From: Conidiobolus coronatus NRRL 28638 | Lineage: Eukaryota > Entomophthoromycota > Entomophthoromycetes > Entomophthorales > Conidiobolaceae | Length of the DNA stretch: 50,454 bases | Assembly (NCBI GenBank): GCA_001566745.1 | Contig: KQ964419.1 | Span: forward strand, 423,154 to 473,607 | Reading direction: 5' to 3' | In this document: positions 34,239 to 46,285 of the stretch, in pieces | How the letters are laid out: every line of letters starts with the position of its first letter | Numbering within the stretch: the stretch's first letter is position 1 | Notes under the pieces: generated by a model | Databases searched by the model: none | Seen by the model: the letters and a program-made list of their open reading frames with translations, nothing else | What the model was told of the DNA's origin: nothing | Program-made: the position numbers and the translations under genes

Positions 34239-34633
34239 ATTAATTATAATTAAACAGTGTACAAATAAAACAAATAAATTTTATATAAAAAACTAATTCA
34301 ACTTGAAATATATTTATACTAAGCCACAGATGCAAGCATAAGTATTTTGCATTTTTTCATAATTTTTCATAATTTTATACTGTTATTATACCTATATTTG
34401 TCTACAAACATAATATTTGCAATAAGTGCGAATTAGTGAGCTAATATTTTTTTTATAATTAACCTATACTTAATGACATAGAATTATATATATATATGTT
34501 CAGCAGGAAATGCGAACTCGTAATGTAGATTGGATATAATATGAAATTATGAATTAATTTTATGAACATTTAAATATGTAATTTAGAAATTTCTATAACA
34601 TGTTATATAAGAAATTTATTTATATAAATATAG
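34239..34633. other. Intergenic between copies B and C
   Basis: AT-rich. It includes the putative promoter of copy B. Nothing else is seen. Confidence 0.4.
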
Positions 34634-35212
34634 CTAAGAACTTAACGCTTTCCAGTTAACAGTATCATAGCATTTAATCTTACTTAACCTGTGATAAATA
34701 CTAGAACAATACTCATACTTGCTCAATTTAACGTAAATAGTAGCTAATTTATCGCCAGCGTAGTTGTATTATATTGAGATTCTCTAATATCAGATTTTGA
34801 TTTTATCCGAGTGTAAGTAGACTCGATAAACTTTTGCAAAGTATCTTCTCGCTTTGTATTAATTCAGAGCATTTGGTATCTTTAGGAGCAGGTAATCCTT
34901 CGCTAACATTAGGCGGGAAATATTAAATATTTAATGATCAGAGCCTCCTAAATCTGAAAGAAGAGTTTTGTCATTGATATAGTCTTTAAGTTGATCCTTT
35001 TGAGTGAAAATGGGTTTTGCTTTAATATTTGGGTCTAAAAATGAGCAAATTACATTCCATGCACCTAAAAAAAGTTAATATAGCTTATAAGCTTGTATAT
35101 TAAGTTATTTTATTATTAAAAATCCATGGAGCGTTGTGTACTTGTAAAAGATGCAATAATTCTGGATAGTGATCGATTATATTTTTGCTAAAGTTCGCAA
35201 AAATTCCAAGTC
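34634..35212 (-). pseudogene. CRAL-TRIO array copy C, truncated pseudogene lacking exon 1
   Basis: Only the last two exons can be recognised. Exon 2 (35114-35212) is 99 nt instead of 100, so the frame is lost. Its donor has changed from GT to AT. Exon 3 (34634-35064) begins well (a DQLKDYIND block, LLSDLGGSDH), then meets a TAA and a frameshift before the FPP block. The tail YEYCSSIYHRLSKI and NWKALSS is still readable in pieces. The best match is copy D. The first exon is absent: within about 40 bp upstream of exon 2 lies MITE copy 5, and nothing beyond that repeat resembles exon 1. Confidence 0.88.
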
Positions 35213-35248
35213 CTAATCTACAAAAATTTTTTTAACCATATTGAAGTT

Positions 35249-35488
35249 ATATGAAAGATTCTGGTTAAAACGAAGAAAATTTATAATATTATTGATTTTT
35301 AGTTACATAAATATTATTAAAATGTAATTTCTATTACTTAAAGTTGATAGTATATTATTTTGATAGAATTCATCATCAAATCTATATTAAATGATGACTA
35401 TACATGATGAAAACTTGGATATAAAAAATTAAAATTTTGGACTAAGCTCATACAAAATTCGAATCAAGTCAACCATAGTCTTTCATAT
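35249..35488 (-). repeat. MITE-like repeat, copy 5 (subfamily b, inverted)
   Basis: Left end ATATGAAAGATTCTGGTTAA, right end the complement of ATATGAAAGACTATGGTTGA. 240 bp. Read on the minus strand, the interior has the family segment TTGTATGAGCTTAGTCCAAA followed by the subfamily-b middle. It sits where exon 1 of pseudogene C would be expected. Confidence 0.85.
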
Positions 35489-35977
35489 ACAATATTTATA
35501 TTGTATACTTAATATATAATAGATTTTGCTGAGCATGGTTTAAGAATATTAAAATCAGATATATGTAAAGTTAAACAATATAAATTTATATAGATTTTAT
35601 CACCTTAGTTAGGATCTCATTTTAAGTTTTAAGATACAAGTTTGAAGTTATTGTCTTAAATCTAAATTGAATAGCAATAAATTATCAAAATGAGGACGAG
35701 TTTTCTCGATTCAAACCTTTAAACATAGTAAATGAGGTAATATAGCAAAATTTTATAGACTAGATTATCTACAAAATATTTCCCAACTCGCTGATTGCAG
35801 CTTCTAAGATATTCCTATTGATGGTTTTCCTTATGGAGAATAACGGTAAATGCTTTTAGCTATTCATGGGTAGTGATGGTATTGTCTGAATTTGGCCAAA
35901 AAAATTGAGTCTAGAATATTCACTCTGAACAGTTCAAGAAGAGATCTTAACAAATATGGGTAACGTCATAATTTTAA
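35489..35977. other. Intergenic between two MITE copies
   Basis: AT-rich. The part at about 35780-35930 is slightly richer in G+C and may be a relic of coding DNA, but no frame or family is recognised. Confidence 0.3.
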
Positions 35978-36245
35978 ATATGAGTAATTCTGGTTAACTT
36001 GATTCAAATATTGTATGAGTTCAGTTCAAAATTATAACCTTAATATAAGCAAGTTATTAGCGTTTATAACAGCTATTTAAAAGAGATTAGCTTATAATAC
36101 CATATTATAACGCTGTTTTGTTAGCTTTAACTAATAAAAGAGATTGTTTATAAGATTTAAACATTTAAAAAACAAAAATATTGTATATTTGATCTATAAA
36201 AAATTTAGGACAAATTTTCCTCGCTTTAACTAGAATCACTCATAT
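35978..36245 (+). repeat. MITE-like repeat, copy 6 (subfamily a)
   Basis: Left end ATATGAGTAATTCTGGTTAA, right end the complement of ATATGAGTGATTCTAGTTAA. 268 bp with the ATATAAGCAAGTTATTAG interior shared with copies 3 and 4. It lies about 200 bp beyond the 3' end of array copy D. Confidence 0.85.
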
Positions 36246-36449
36246 GAATTTTCCCATTACTCTATTAAATAATGTTGCTATAATAGGAAATATATATATT
36301 AAATTATTAATTAACTCAAGATAGAAATCTCTCCTGTAATCTAAGGAGATTTTTGTAAAGTTGCACATATAATAAACAAATAAATAATATTATAATATCC
36401 AGCATCATAGCTTTTGACTAAATCTATTTATTAAGAAATGGTACTATAA

Positions 36450-37748
36450 TTAAGAGTTTAACGCTTTCCAGTTAATATTATCATATCCATTAATTACTCC
36501 TAGCCTGTGATAAATATTAGAGCAATATTCATACTTGCTCAATTTAATGTGATTTGTAGCTAATTCGTCAGCTAACATGTTTCTAGTGGTCTGAGATTCA
36601 TTGCTATTGGATTTTGACTTTGTCCAAGTGTAAGTAGAATCTATAAACTTTTGTAAAGTATCTTCTTGTTCTTGAGCTAATTTAGAGTACTCTGAATCTT
36701 TAGGAGTAGCTAATCCTTCGCTATCGCTAGGTGGAAAATAATCAAACGTTGTCTGGTCATTGCCTCCTAATTCTGAGAGAAGAGTTTTATCATTGATATA
36801 GTCTTTAAGTTGATCCTTTTGAGTGAAAATGATTTTCGCTTTGATATTTGGGTCTAAAAACGTGCAAATTGCTGACCAAACACCTATATAATATTAATAA
36901 AGATTCAAAAATTCATATAAAAATTATTTTACTGTTAAAAATCCATGGAGCATCATGAATAAGTACACGATGTAATAATTCTGGATAATGATCAGATAAC
37001 ATCCTTGTCATCATTCGCATATAACCCAAGTCCTTATATAAATGTGTTAGTCAGTTTTACGTGTATTATATGGATATATACTTACCACGTTAGCTAATGT
37101 AAAACCATTCATATTAAATACTACAGTTATATTAGAGTGTTTTCCAAGCATAGAGTAATGATCATTCATAAGGTTAGCCACAAATTTCATGTTTTCATCA
37201 TAGCTATACTTAGATGCAAAGTTTCTTGCAATGTATACATATAGAATCAAGCGACCATCTTTGCATGTCTCATAGTATACACACTCATTATGGCTGAGGT
37301 GGTTAGCACTCAAGCATCTTTCTCCTTCTAATCGAACTTGGTCATGTAACTCTTCTCCAAAAAAGTCAAGTGAGTTAATAAACATTTTGTAGGAATCTTT
37401 GGCTTTCCATTTTCGAGCTATCAAGTACTTTACAGCTCTTACATCTGGATGATCGCATCTAATCAGCTTTGATAAGACAGTCTTCAACTCTTCACCGCTT
37501 TTTCTACTTACACTAAAATCGCTATTATCTTCTGAAGTTCCGCTTATGATTCCTTTCAGCTTCCACATAGAAAAAGAGCTACTTTTAGGAGCTTCAGCTT
37601 CTTCTTTAAGATTGGTGGGCCTATTGTTTAATCTATCGCATACCATTGTCCAAAACTCTTTAAGTGCAGCTGATTGTTCATCAGTAAGATTTAAATATGA
37701 TCCATAAGTTCTAGCTTTAATAGAAGGTCTATCGCTTATATCATTCAT
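36450..37748 (-). CDS. Csr1/Sec14-like CRAL-TRIO lipid-transfer protein, array copy D
   Basis: Exons 37086-37748, 36933-37032 (100 nt) and 36450-36883 splice in phase to 398 residues. The introns are 53 and 49 nt, and the first uses an AAG acceptor. Exon 3 has no early methionine and is only found by following the splice sites. Domain order as in copy B: KARTYGSYLNLTDEQSAALK with the LTxEQ signature, KYLIARKWKAKDSYKMF, DGRLILYVY, NMNGFTLANV, DHYPELLHRVLIHDAPWIFN, DPNIKAKIIF, a YFPPSDSEGL linker, and the tail KLSKYEYCSNIYHRLGVI with YDNINWKALNS. By hand alignment, the Glu of HYPE and the Lys of KAKIIF match Sec14's phosphatidylinositol ligands. A cytosolic or peripheral-membrane lipid-transfer role is expected. 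TATAAATTA lies at 37804-37812. Confidence 0.88.
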
Positions 37749-38089
37749 TGTTAATTTATACTGTTTTATTAAATATATTAAAGAAATTTATGATCATAAA
37801 TCTTAATTTATACTAATTCATTACTTTTTAGATCCACAATTGGTCTGACTGATTGGATTATGCATCAACTGATGTTTACAAGTCATTAAAATATTTTGAA
37901 TACAATTTTTTTCTGTGCAATATTCTTTCATATGACTTGACTTTTTTTCATACTTTCAATAAAATTAAAAGATGTTACCAGAGAGCATTTAAAAATTCTT
38001 TATTATTAATAATCAATATATTAAAGAATAGTATTTTAAAAATTTTAGCCTAACAAAATTATAAATATTATTCATAAATCATGGAATAT
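37749..38089. other. Intergenic, upstream of copy D
   Basis: Contains the putative TATA element of copy D. A 66-codon plus-strand frame here (37853-38053) has no coding character. Confidence 0.4.
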
Positions 38090-38188
38090 NNNNNNNNNNN
38101 NNNNNNNNNNNNNNNNNNNNNNNNNNNNNNNNNNNNNNNNNNNNNNNNNNNNNNNNNNNNNNNNNNNNNNNNNNNNNNNNNNNNNNNN
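38090..38188. other. Assembly gap (N run)
   Basis: 99 undetermined bases between array copies D and E. No gene is visibly interrupted. Confidence 0.99.
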
Positions 38189-39269
38189 AAATCAAGTAAA
38201 ATCAACGCATAAACTTATTTTAAAGTTTGCTCAATGCTTTATCTCCGATTTTCTCATGATATACTATTTACTTTTCTTAGTTAAAAACTATCTACAATTC
38301 ACCCTGAGCTCAGATAGTATGAGTTCAATATATTATATGAAGTCATGTAAAGTTGTAAAAAATCTATATTTTAGAAGGACTATATTATCCAATAGCTTGT
38401 ATTGCGCAAAAAATTAATCAATTTTATATTAACTACTATAATATAAAAATTTATCGACTGATCTTGGATTACTTTAAATTTATTTGGGTAATCATATTAA
38501 ACTTAATATTGCATTAAAATCAGTTGTATGTAGTTAAATAAGAATATCAGATCGCAAAACTTCGTATTAACTAAGTTTGTAAATCATGATACCATTAAAT
38601 AATTCTTTTCTTTGATCTTTAATATTATTTATAAATTGAAGATAAAATATAGTAATTTATATCATATCTCTTGAATGAATAGTAAACGAAGAGAAATTAA
38701 TCTTATTGTTAAAAACTACTATTATATAGATATATTTTAAGAGCGCATATTATACACTATATATGCTGATATATGCGTTTATTTTATTATGTATAACAAC
38801 TACATTTTTGGTTTATTAGTATTTAAATTTGTATTAGATTTAATTACTAAAAAATTCTAATATTATGTATAATTTAAAGATGCGATTTAATGCTTCATAT
38901 ACAAATAATATTTAGCAAGATTCATTTTCTATTAAAATATGTTAATTTGGCTAATATATCATATCTTTATTAATATTTTATTAATATTTAATTAACAAAT
39001 TCTCACGTGTTGAAAATAAGTGTCAAATTTTATAAAATCATGGCATTATTGAAAATAGCTAAAGTTTAAGCTCAAAAAATATATGAGCCATGTATTAAAT
39101 TACATTCATTATAGGAATATTTAAACTTACTATAGAAATTATTATTAATATTTTTAAACTTTATATAGATATATATTTAAAATAAACTCAAATTTTATTA
39201 ATCGCATGTTTAATACTAAACTCTAAAATATTTTATTTGTTTTAGAGTGATTGATAGCTTAATTTTCTT
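38189..39269. other. Intergenic
   Basis: AT-rich, nothing recognised. Confidence 0.4.
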
Positions 39270-39400
39270 TTATGCAATCTGAGTTTCGTTACCAGCATGA
39301 TAGATCCATTTATAGTTGTAAAGTAAACTGTTTCAGCTTTACCAACAGATGTACACTCATCATGTTAATATCAGTATTCAGTTACATAGAAATATGCTAT
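39270..39400 (-). pseudogene. Short decayed coding remnant
   Basis: Minus-strand reading gives IAYFYVTEY, a TGA, Y, a TAA, then HDECTSVGKAETVYF, a one-base shift, and YKWIYHAGNETQIA ending in TAA at 39270. Both nonsense codons are explained by G-to-A or C-to-T changes (Trp and Gln codons). It looks like the C-terminal 45 or so residues of a small, perhaps secreted protein. Family not recognised. Confidence 0.3.
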
Positions 39401-39833
39401 TGTTGAAAATATTAACATTTGGGGTATGCTTTATTAATATATCACTTGTAGCATAAACAATCAACACTTATTAAATATAATTAAATATTATTTTAAACTA
39501 AAAGATATAAAATTTAAGACATGTATACTAGTTTTAGTATTAACTTTAATTTTAATGGATTTAGGGTTTGTTTAAATTAATTTCTTTAATATAAATTATT
39601 AGAGTATATAATTGATGCTGCTTGCTTATTGTTTTAATAATTAATATGAAAATGAAATAACTATCCATTTGATATCATTTGTTATCTAAATATAAACAAA
39701 ACTTCGTAATCTTGAAGTTAATAAAAAGTATATTAAATTTAATACTATGAAAAATGAACAAAAATATTAATAATGTAATAATAAGATTAAATATGTATTA
39801 ATTTAAATAGGTTGCGAGACTTTCCAAGTACTT

Positions 39834-41101
39834 TTAGTTTGATAAAGCTTCCCAATTAATAGAGTCATAGTTCTCGATCACTTTCTTTCTATGATAAATG
39901 CTAGGACTATATTCGTATTCATTTAATTTAGCATTGATCGCTGCTAAATCATTTATCAACTCATCTCTCTTAAGTTTTTCTTCTTTACTATTAGATTTAA
40001 CCCAGGTATAAGTTAAATCTTCAAACTTTTTGAAAATATCTTCTCTTTGCTTGACTAACTGGGAATAATTATCATCTTTAGCTGTTACAAAAGCTTCATT
40101 ATCTCCAGGAGGGAAATACTCAAACTTCAGCTCATCTAATCCTCCAACTTCTGTGATAAGCTTCTTCTCGCTAACATATTCTTTGAGTTGATCTTTTTTA
40201 GTGAATATAACCTTTGATTTGATATTAGGATCTAAAAAGTTGCAAATTACCGACCATACACCTATTAAAAGTTAGTTATGGATCAACTAATTATTTGTAT
40301 ATTTACTATTGAAAATCCAAGGTGCATCATGGATTAATACACGATGTAGCAATTCTGGATAGTGATCAGCAACCATCTTTGTCATCATTCTTAGATATCC
40401 CATGTCCTAAATCGATTAATTAATTAAATTAAAATTTTTGAGAAATATAAGCTTACAGAGTTTGCCATTGAGAAGCTATTCATATTATATACAATAGTGA
40501 TGTTTGAATGATCTCCAAGCAGCAAGTAGTGATTATTCAAGAGATTAATAATAGCCTTCATATTCTCGTCATTGGTGTACTTTGATGGGAAGTTTCTGCA
40601 TGCCCAGATATATAAGATTAAGCGACCATCTTTACAATATTGATAATAAACTGAGTCATTAGAGTTAAGCTGATTTATGTTCACACTTCTTTCTCCTTCT
40701 TTTGCAACTTGGCTATAAACTTCGCTCCCGAAGAAATCAATAGAGCTGATAAACATTCTGTAAGCATCTTTTACCTTCCAGCTTCTATCCATCAAATATT
40801 TGACGGCTTTTACGTCTGGGTGATCGCATCTAACCATCTTAGACAAGATCGACTTCAATTCTTCACCACTTTTATTGGAAACTTTCAAGTCAACAGGCTC
40901 TTCTGCAGCTCCGCCTAAAATACCCTTTAGCCTCCATTTAGACGATTTGTTTTTAGTAGCCTCTTCGTTTTGAGTAATTGGCCTATCATTTAATCTATCT
41001 AATACTAAAGTCCAAAATTCTTTAAGAGCAATATCTTGCTCATTTGTCAAGTTCAAATACGATCCATAGGTTCTGGCTTTAGCGTTATTATCAGAGCTCA
41101 T
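39834..41101 (-). CDS. Csr1/Sec14-like CRAL-TRIO lipid-transfer protein, array copy E
   Basis: Exons 40457-41101, 40307-40406 (100 nt) and 39834-40261 splice in phase to 390 residues (introns 50 and 45 nt). N-terminal KARTYGSYLNLTNEQDIALK, then KYLMDRSWKVKDAYRMF. Lipid-binding domain with DGRLILYIWACRNFPSKYT, YNMNSFSMANS (the Gly of NMNGF is Ser here), DHYPELLHRVLIHDAPWIFN and DPNIKSKVIF. Linker with YFPPGDNEAF. Tail KLNEYEYSPSIYHRKKVIEN with YDSINWEALSN. The phosphatidylinositol residues Glu and Lys are kept. It is closest to copy F. A TATATATAGG lies at 41153-41162, about 55 nt before the ATG. Expected role as for the other copies. Ligand preference unknown. Confidence 0.88.
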
Positions 41102-42985
41102 TTTATTTAATTTTTGATTTTGATTATATAATGATGTATATCTGAGAAAGTGCCTATATATATCTATTTTTAATATAAATCCACAATATTAAATATCTTG
41201 TTTATGCTTGAACAAGCTTACTATTCTCATAGTAAATCGAATTTATCAATATTTTTCGTTATGGATCAAATTAATAGGAAAATTTATAAAGTATTGATAT
41301 CATTAGTCTAAGGAAATATATATAGATATACATAACATAAATTTTTACTATATTATGATATAGGAGGCTATTGATGACCTTGTTGCAAACTAGTTTGTTA
41401 TATGGTATAGAAATAAGAATTTTTAAAAGTTTTTAATATAATTTCATAGCATATAGCAATCTTTAAGAATATTTATTTAAATAGAGCAAATCCTTGGTAG
41501 TGTATATATGCTTTCGCAATTTTTATTTATTTTGAAAATATATCATATTATATCTAATTTGCAGATTTTCTTTTTGTATTTTCCTAACTATTTTTTACAT
41601 CGTAATCTCATATAAATACATATTTAGGTAACTTTAAATTTCGAAGTCAAGATTTCACGTGAAATGATATACTTTAGATTGTTGTATAAATACAGTCAAA
41701 AATCTTTAAATAGTATGATAATTAATTTATATACAAAGAGTTTATCAGAGGTTGTAGCTAAAAATAAATACCATTATTTGCTGTATATCAGATTTAACAA
41801 GTTTCTGCTTCAATATAGCTATAACTGTATATTATGATGACTTCTCTTAATAAATTTTAAGTGGATCAAATAGTAATGAATACTTAAAAGGAACAATGAC
41901 AATGGACTCGAAAGAATGGAGGTCATATTTTAAATAGCGTGATTATTGAAGGATAATAGAGTAATATAACTGTCTTAATAAAGATGGATATACATAAAGC
42001 ACTTCTATTAATATCTGATTAAATATACTATATTTTTCAAATATTGAATTATTAATAAAACTAGACTCTGTAATATCGCAAAATTAAACTGAAATTACTA
42101 ATTTATTTGTTAGAAGGTTGTTTATTTAGAAGCGCTATTAATACCTGATATTTTAATAATTCAAAATAAATATAAATGAAAGTTCTTGTATTGATAAAAT
42201 AAATAGTAAAATATATCTCATGATATTATACTATTAAGATAAATTTGATGCGGATCATATTCACATATATGAAAATTTCGTCTGTATATCATAATGAGAT
42301 TTCTTCAATGTTATAAAAAATTGATTTATCAATAATAGCTTAATGTTAAAGAAGAATCAGGTTTAATAATAATGCTTTTTTCCAAAATTACTGAAACCAA
42401 TATTAGTAATTAAGCTCTAAAAATGGCTTTGAGATCAGATACACTTAATATGCCTTTAAATTGTAGGAACTTATTTGCACAAAATTTTCATGTTTGTTAC
42501 TATAACATAAAACTGAATATTGTATATTATGTTAGGTGTGCGCCTATATATTGATTTCTCAACTGATAGTAATACTTTCATAGACAATTTAATGATAATA
42601 TGCTAGTTCTGCAGCGCTTGATTCACGTCTGGGGGTTAATTAACAAAAGTAAAATAAATATTAGTCAGTCACAATATTAATACAATTAATATAGTAGATA
42701 TAGAATATGGTAACATTTTATAATGTTATAGCCTCTATTACAATATTTACTTGTAAAATAACCATTAGAATTTTTTCTAGATAACAGAGATACTGCATAA
42801 ATCTTAATATAGTATATTTTAATAGCATGGCTAGGTAAATACTAGTGAGTTTATTAAATCGCTGATATAATCTGAAAAATAATTAATTTTAAAGTTGATG
42901 TATAGAAATAACATCTTTTAAATACACATTAACTTTTTTCAACCTAATAAATATTCATTTAAAATATCTTGATATTTACTGTAAG
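41102..42985. other. Intergenic between copies E and F
   Basis: About 1.9 kb, AT-rich. It holds the copy E promoter region. No gene or repeat of the MITE family is recognised. Confidence 0.4.
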
Positions 42986-44259
42986 CTAATTCTTTGATAT
43001 AGCTTTCCAGTTAATAGTATCATAGTCTTCAATAACTTTCATTCGGTGATAAATACTATGGGAATACTCATATTCGTAAAGCTTAGCATTTACCGCTGCT
43101 AGTTCATCCACTATTTCATCTCGCTTTAGCTTATCTTCTTTACTATTAGATTGTATCCAGCTATATGTTGAATCTTCAAACCTTTTGAATATCTCTTCCC
43201 TTTTATCTTCCAACTGATTACAAATACCATCTTTAGGAGTGGGAAAAGCTTCAGTATCTTCAGGTGGGAAATATTTATATTTAAATTGATCTAATCCTCC
43301 TAAATCAGAGGGAAGGTGCTTATTATCAATATAATCTTTAAGCTGGTCCTTGTGAGTGAAGATAATCTTTTTTTTAATATTAGGATCTAAGAATGTACAT
43401 ATTACATTCCAAACACCTACTAACGTTAATAAAAATTAAATGGCTATATTAAATAAACTTACTGTTAAAAATCCATGGAGCATCATGAATCAGCACTCGA
43501 TTTAACAATTCAGGATAATGGTCAGACATCATTTTTGACATCATCCGTAAGTAGTTCATATCCTATTTGATATCAATATGTTGTGTAAAATTTGTACAAA
43601 AATCATCTTACCATATTAGCTAGAGTGAGACCGTTCATATCAAATACAACTGTAACATTTGAGTGCTCTCCAAGCATGAGGTAACAATTATTCATGAGAT
43701 TAAGGATAGCTTTCCTATTTTCATCAGCAGTATACTTTGATGGATAACCCCTACATGCCCAGATATATAAGATTAAACGACCATCATTGCAGCGTTCATA
43801 GTATAGGGCTTCACTTTGCTTGAGATGGTTAATGTCCAAACTTCTTTCTCCTTCTACTCGAACTTGGGTATGTATTTCCTCTCCAAAAAAGTCCAAAGAA
43901 TTAATAAACATTTTATAAGAATCCATCGCCTTCCAATTTCTGGCAGCCAAATATTTGATAGCTTTTACATCAGGATGGTCGCTCCTGATGAGTTTAGTCA
44001 AACTGGTTCTGAGTTCTTTGCCACTCTTTGCAGACACTTTTATATCATTAGGGTCTTCTGAAGATCCAACTACAATTTCTTTAAGCTTCCACATGGAAAA
44101 TGAACCAGTTCTGGAAAGATCTTCTTTCTGTTTTACTGCCCTATCGTTTAGTCTATCTAATACCAGTGCCCAAAATTCTTTAAGTGTGATAGACTGCTCA
44201 TCTTTCAAATCTAAATATGAACCATAAGTCCTAGCTTTAACGTTATTATAGGAATCCAT
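42986..44259 (-). CDS. Csr1/Sec14-like CRAL-TRIO lipid-transfer protein, array copy F
   Basis: Exons 43612-44259, 43463-43562 (100 nt) and 42986-43416 splice in phase to 392 residues (introns 49 and 46 nt, donors GTAAGA and GTAAGT). N-terminal KARTYGSYLDLKDEQSITLK and KYLAARNWKAMDSYKMF. Lipid-binding domain with DGRLILYIWACRGYPSKYT, DMNGLTLANM, DHYPELLNRVLIHDAPWIFN and DPNIKKKIIF, keeping the Glu and Lys expected to hold phosphatidylinositol. Linker YFPPEDTEAF. Tail KLYEYEYSHSIYHRMKVIED with YDTINWKAISKN. First gene of the array in transcriptional order. A TATAAAAAG at 44322-44330 lies 63-71 nt upstream of the ATG. Confidence 0.88.
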
Positions 44260-46285
44260 GTTAATAAAAAGAGATAAAAATTAAATTTGCTAATGAATAG
44301 AAATATAAAATGAATCGAACTCTTTTTATACATCTCTTTATGATGAGATCACTATGAAACAAATTTTAGTAGTATTAATTTGAAACTTACATATATTAGC
44401 CAAAAATTAATCAAACTTTGAAATTAAGGCTATTTTGATTACATAATTCCCTGTAATAATAAATATATTAATGCACCACAGCTAGATACAATAGTAAATT
44501 TTTAGCCAATAAGAGTAAAAATTAATCTAACATTTATAGGGAATTGTATGTATGATATAATTACATTCTCAGATTTAACGGTTTATTTATATAAAAATGA
44601 GGATTAAAGTCTTTTATTTCCACGAATATATAGAAAAGATTTATTATAGCTATTAGTTCTTAAACCAAAATATTTAACCATCATCCAATATTAATGATTA
44701 TCAGCTAGCACCTTTATTTAAATATAACCAACTGTTTTTTAGTTATAGGTTTTACTCAGTTTTTAATATTTTTAATTAGAGACATCTTTAGAGCTTGTTA
44801 ATATATAAACTTTTAAAAGGATGTAGCATTCCCTGTAGCTTGCTATATTAAATTATTAATTTGTTTATAATATCATAATACCTATCCTAAAGATATACAA
44901 AAATCAAGTATTTTAAAAAGTAGATAAATTGTATAAAATTATAGGCCAGCTGCAATATATTGTTTTAAAATTGGCTTGGTTTCTAGATAACCAATCATCA
45001 AAAGCTTCATAAAGTATAAGCATGTTATGTATATCCAATTTTGAGACTGTACCTATGCGCTTGATGTATAAATCATGATATTTACTTAAACGATTCGCAA
45101 TTTGCACTATTAAAATGTTAACTAGTAAATGTTTATTTATACTGCAAAGTAGTTTGACAGAATGCGGTGTATATTGGCATTAACGTTTGAGAATTCCACA
45201 TTATTATACCTTCAAATTCTTTACACATTTCAGTCTTGCATCTAAAATGTATATTTAATAATATATGCGCTTATAAGAACATCTTATAAAGTATTTTACT
45301 TTAATCACAAGTTAAAATCTCGTATAAAAAATATGTCGAAATTATAATTTTGAACTATCATGCAAATCAATTAAATAAAACTGAAATTTTACAGTATACT
45401 TTAGGCTTAATGAGATATACGCTTTTCCAGTCTATTTTTTCAAATCATGAGATAATAAATTATTGATTATTATAAAATATAGAGCTGATTTATTCAAAAT
45501 TAAATATTAAAGTAGTATATTCAATTTTTCATCTTAAATCAATCATTTGTATATATTATATCATAAATACTCATTTATAGTACACTAGATTTTTCTAGAG
45601 TATACCAAAACTAACCTAACTCTCAGATTTTTTTATTATCTATCGCAAGTTGAAAAGCTAATCTATAATAAACCTGATAAAGTCCAAAATATTAATTCTT
45701 CATTAAAATAAATACAGTATAATACATTAATGACTATTGATATCCAGTAAATAAACTTATCCTTTTTATATAATCACCACAATCAATATATTAAATAGAA
45801 TGAAAAAAATTATAAAATATGATTATATATTCATCCAATTATTTGATACGTGACTTTGATATATCAATTTTATTTTGCTCATATAAATGCTTTTGCGCTA
45901 TTTAAGAAATCTTCTAAATTAGTTGTATTTACTTGTCTTTTTAATATGGGTTGGATGAATTGTAGTATTTAAAATAAAAATTTCATTATCAGATCTATTG
46001 ATATGTGTAAAAATTTAAAAACGTGCAAATAATATTTTCATTATTAATGACTTTGCTAAAGATAAATAAAAGTATAATAATCCTCAATTTTATCATTTAA
46101 TTTATCCAAATATTATTATTTTTTAATTGTATTTACATAGCATATTTAGTAACATTAATAATTATTTATCCCATTAATTTATACAAATAAGTTTAGATAT
46201 AAACTTACAAAAGTTTGATTATGAATTTTTAATATAAATTTAGAGTATAAAACATAATTTTTAAAACATAAAAATTGGATCAAAA
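44260..46285. other. Intergenic
   Basis: About 2 kb, AT-rich. A 64-codon minus-strand frame at 44913-45107 begins at a GTG and has no recognisable family, so it is not called. Confidence 0.4.
44322..44330 (-). promoter_or_regulatory. TATA box of array copy F
   Basis: Minus-strand TATAAAAAG, 63-71 nt upstream of the ATG. TATA-like sequences at comparable distance precede copies B (34309-34318), D (37804-37812) and E (41153-41162). In DNA this AT-rich any one could be chance. Confidence 0.4.

Noticed and set aside
44913-45107. 64-codon minus-strand frame
   Set aside because: Begins with GTG, no family and no exon partners found.
45305-45420. Possible further MITE fragment (AATTTTGAACTATCATGCAAATCAATTAA)-like similarity
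   Set aside because: Only a short, weak resemblance to the conserved internal segment and no terminal sequence on either side.
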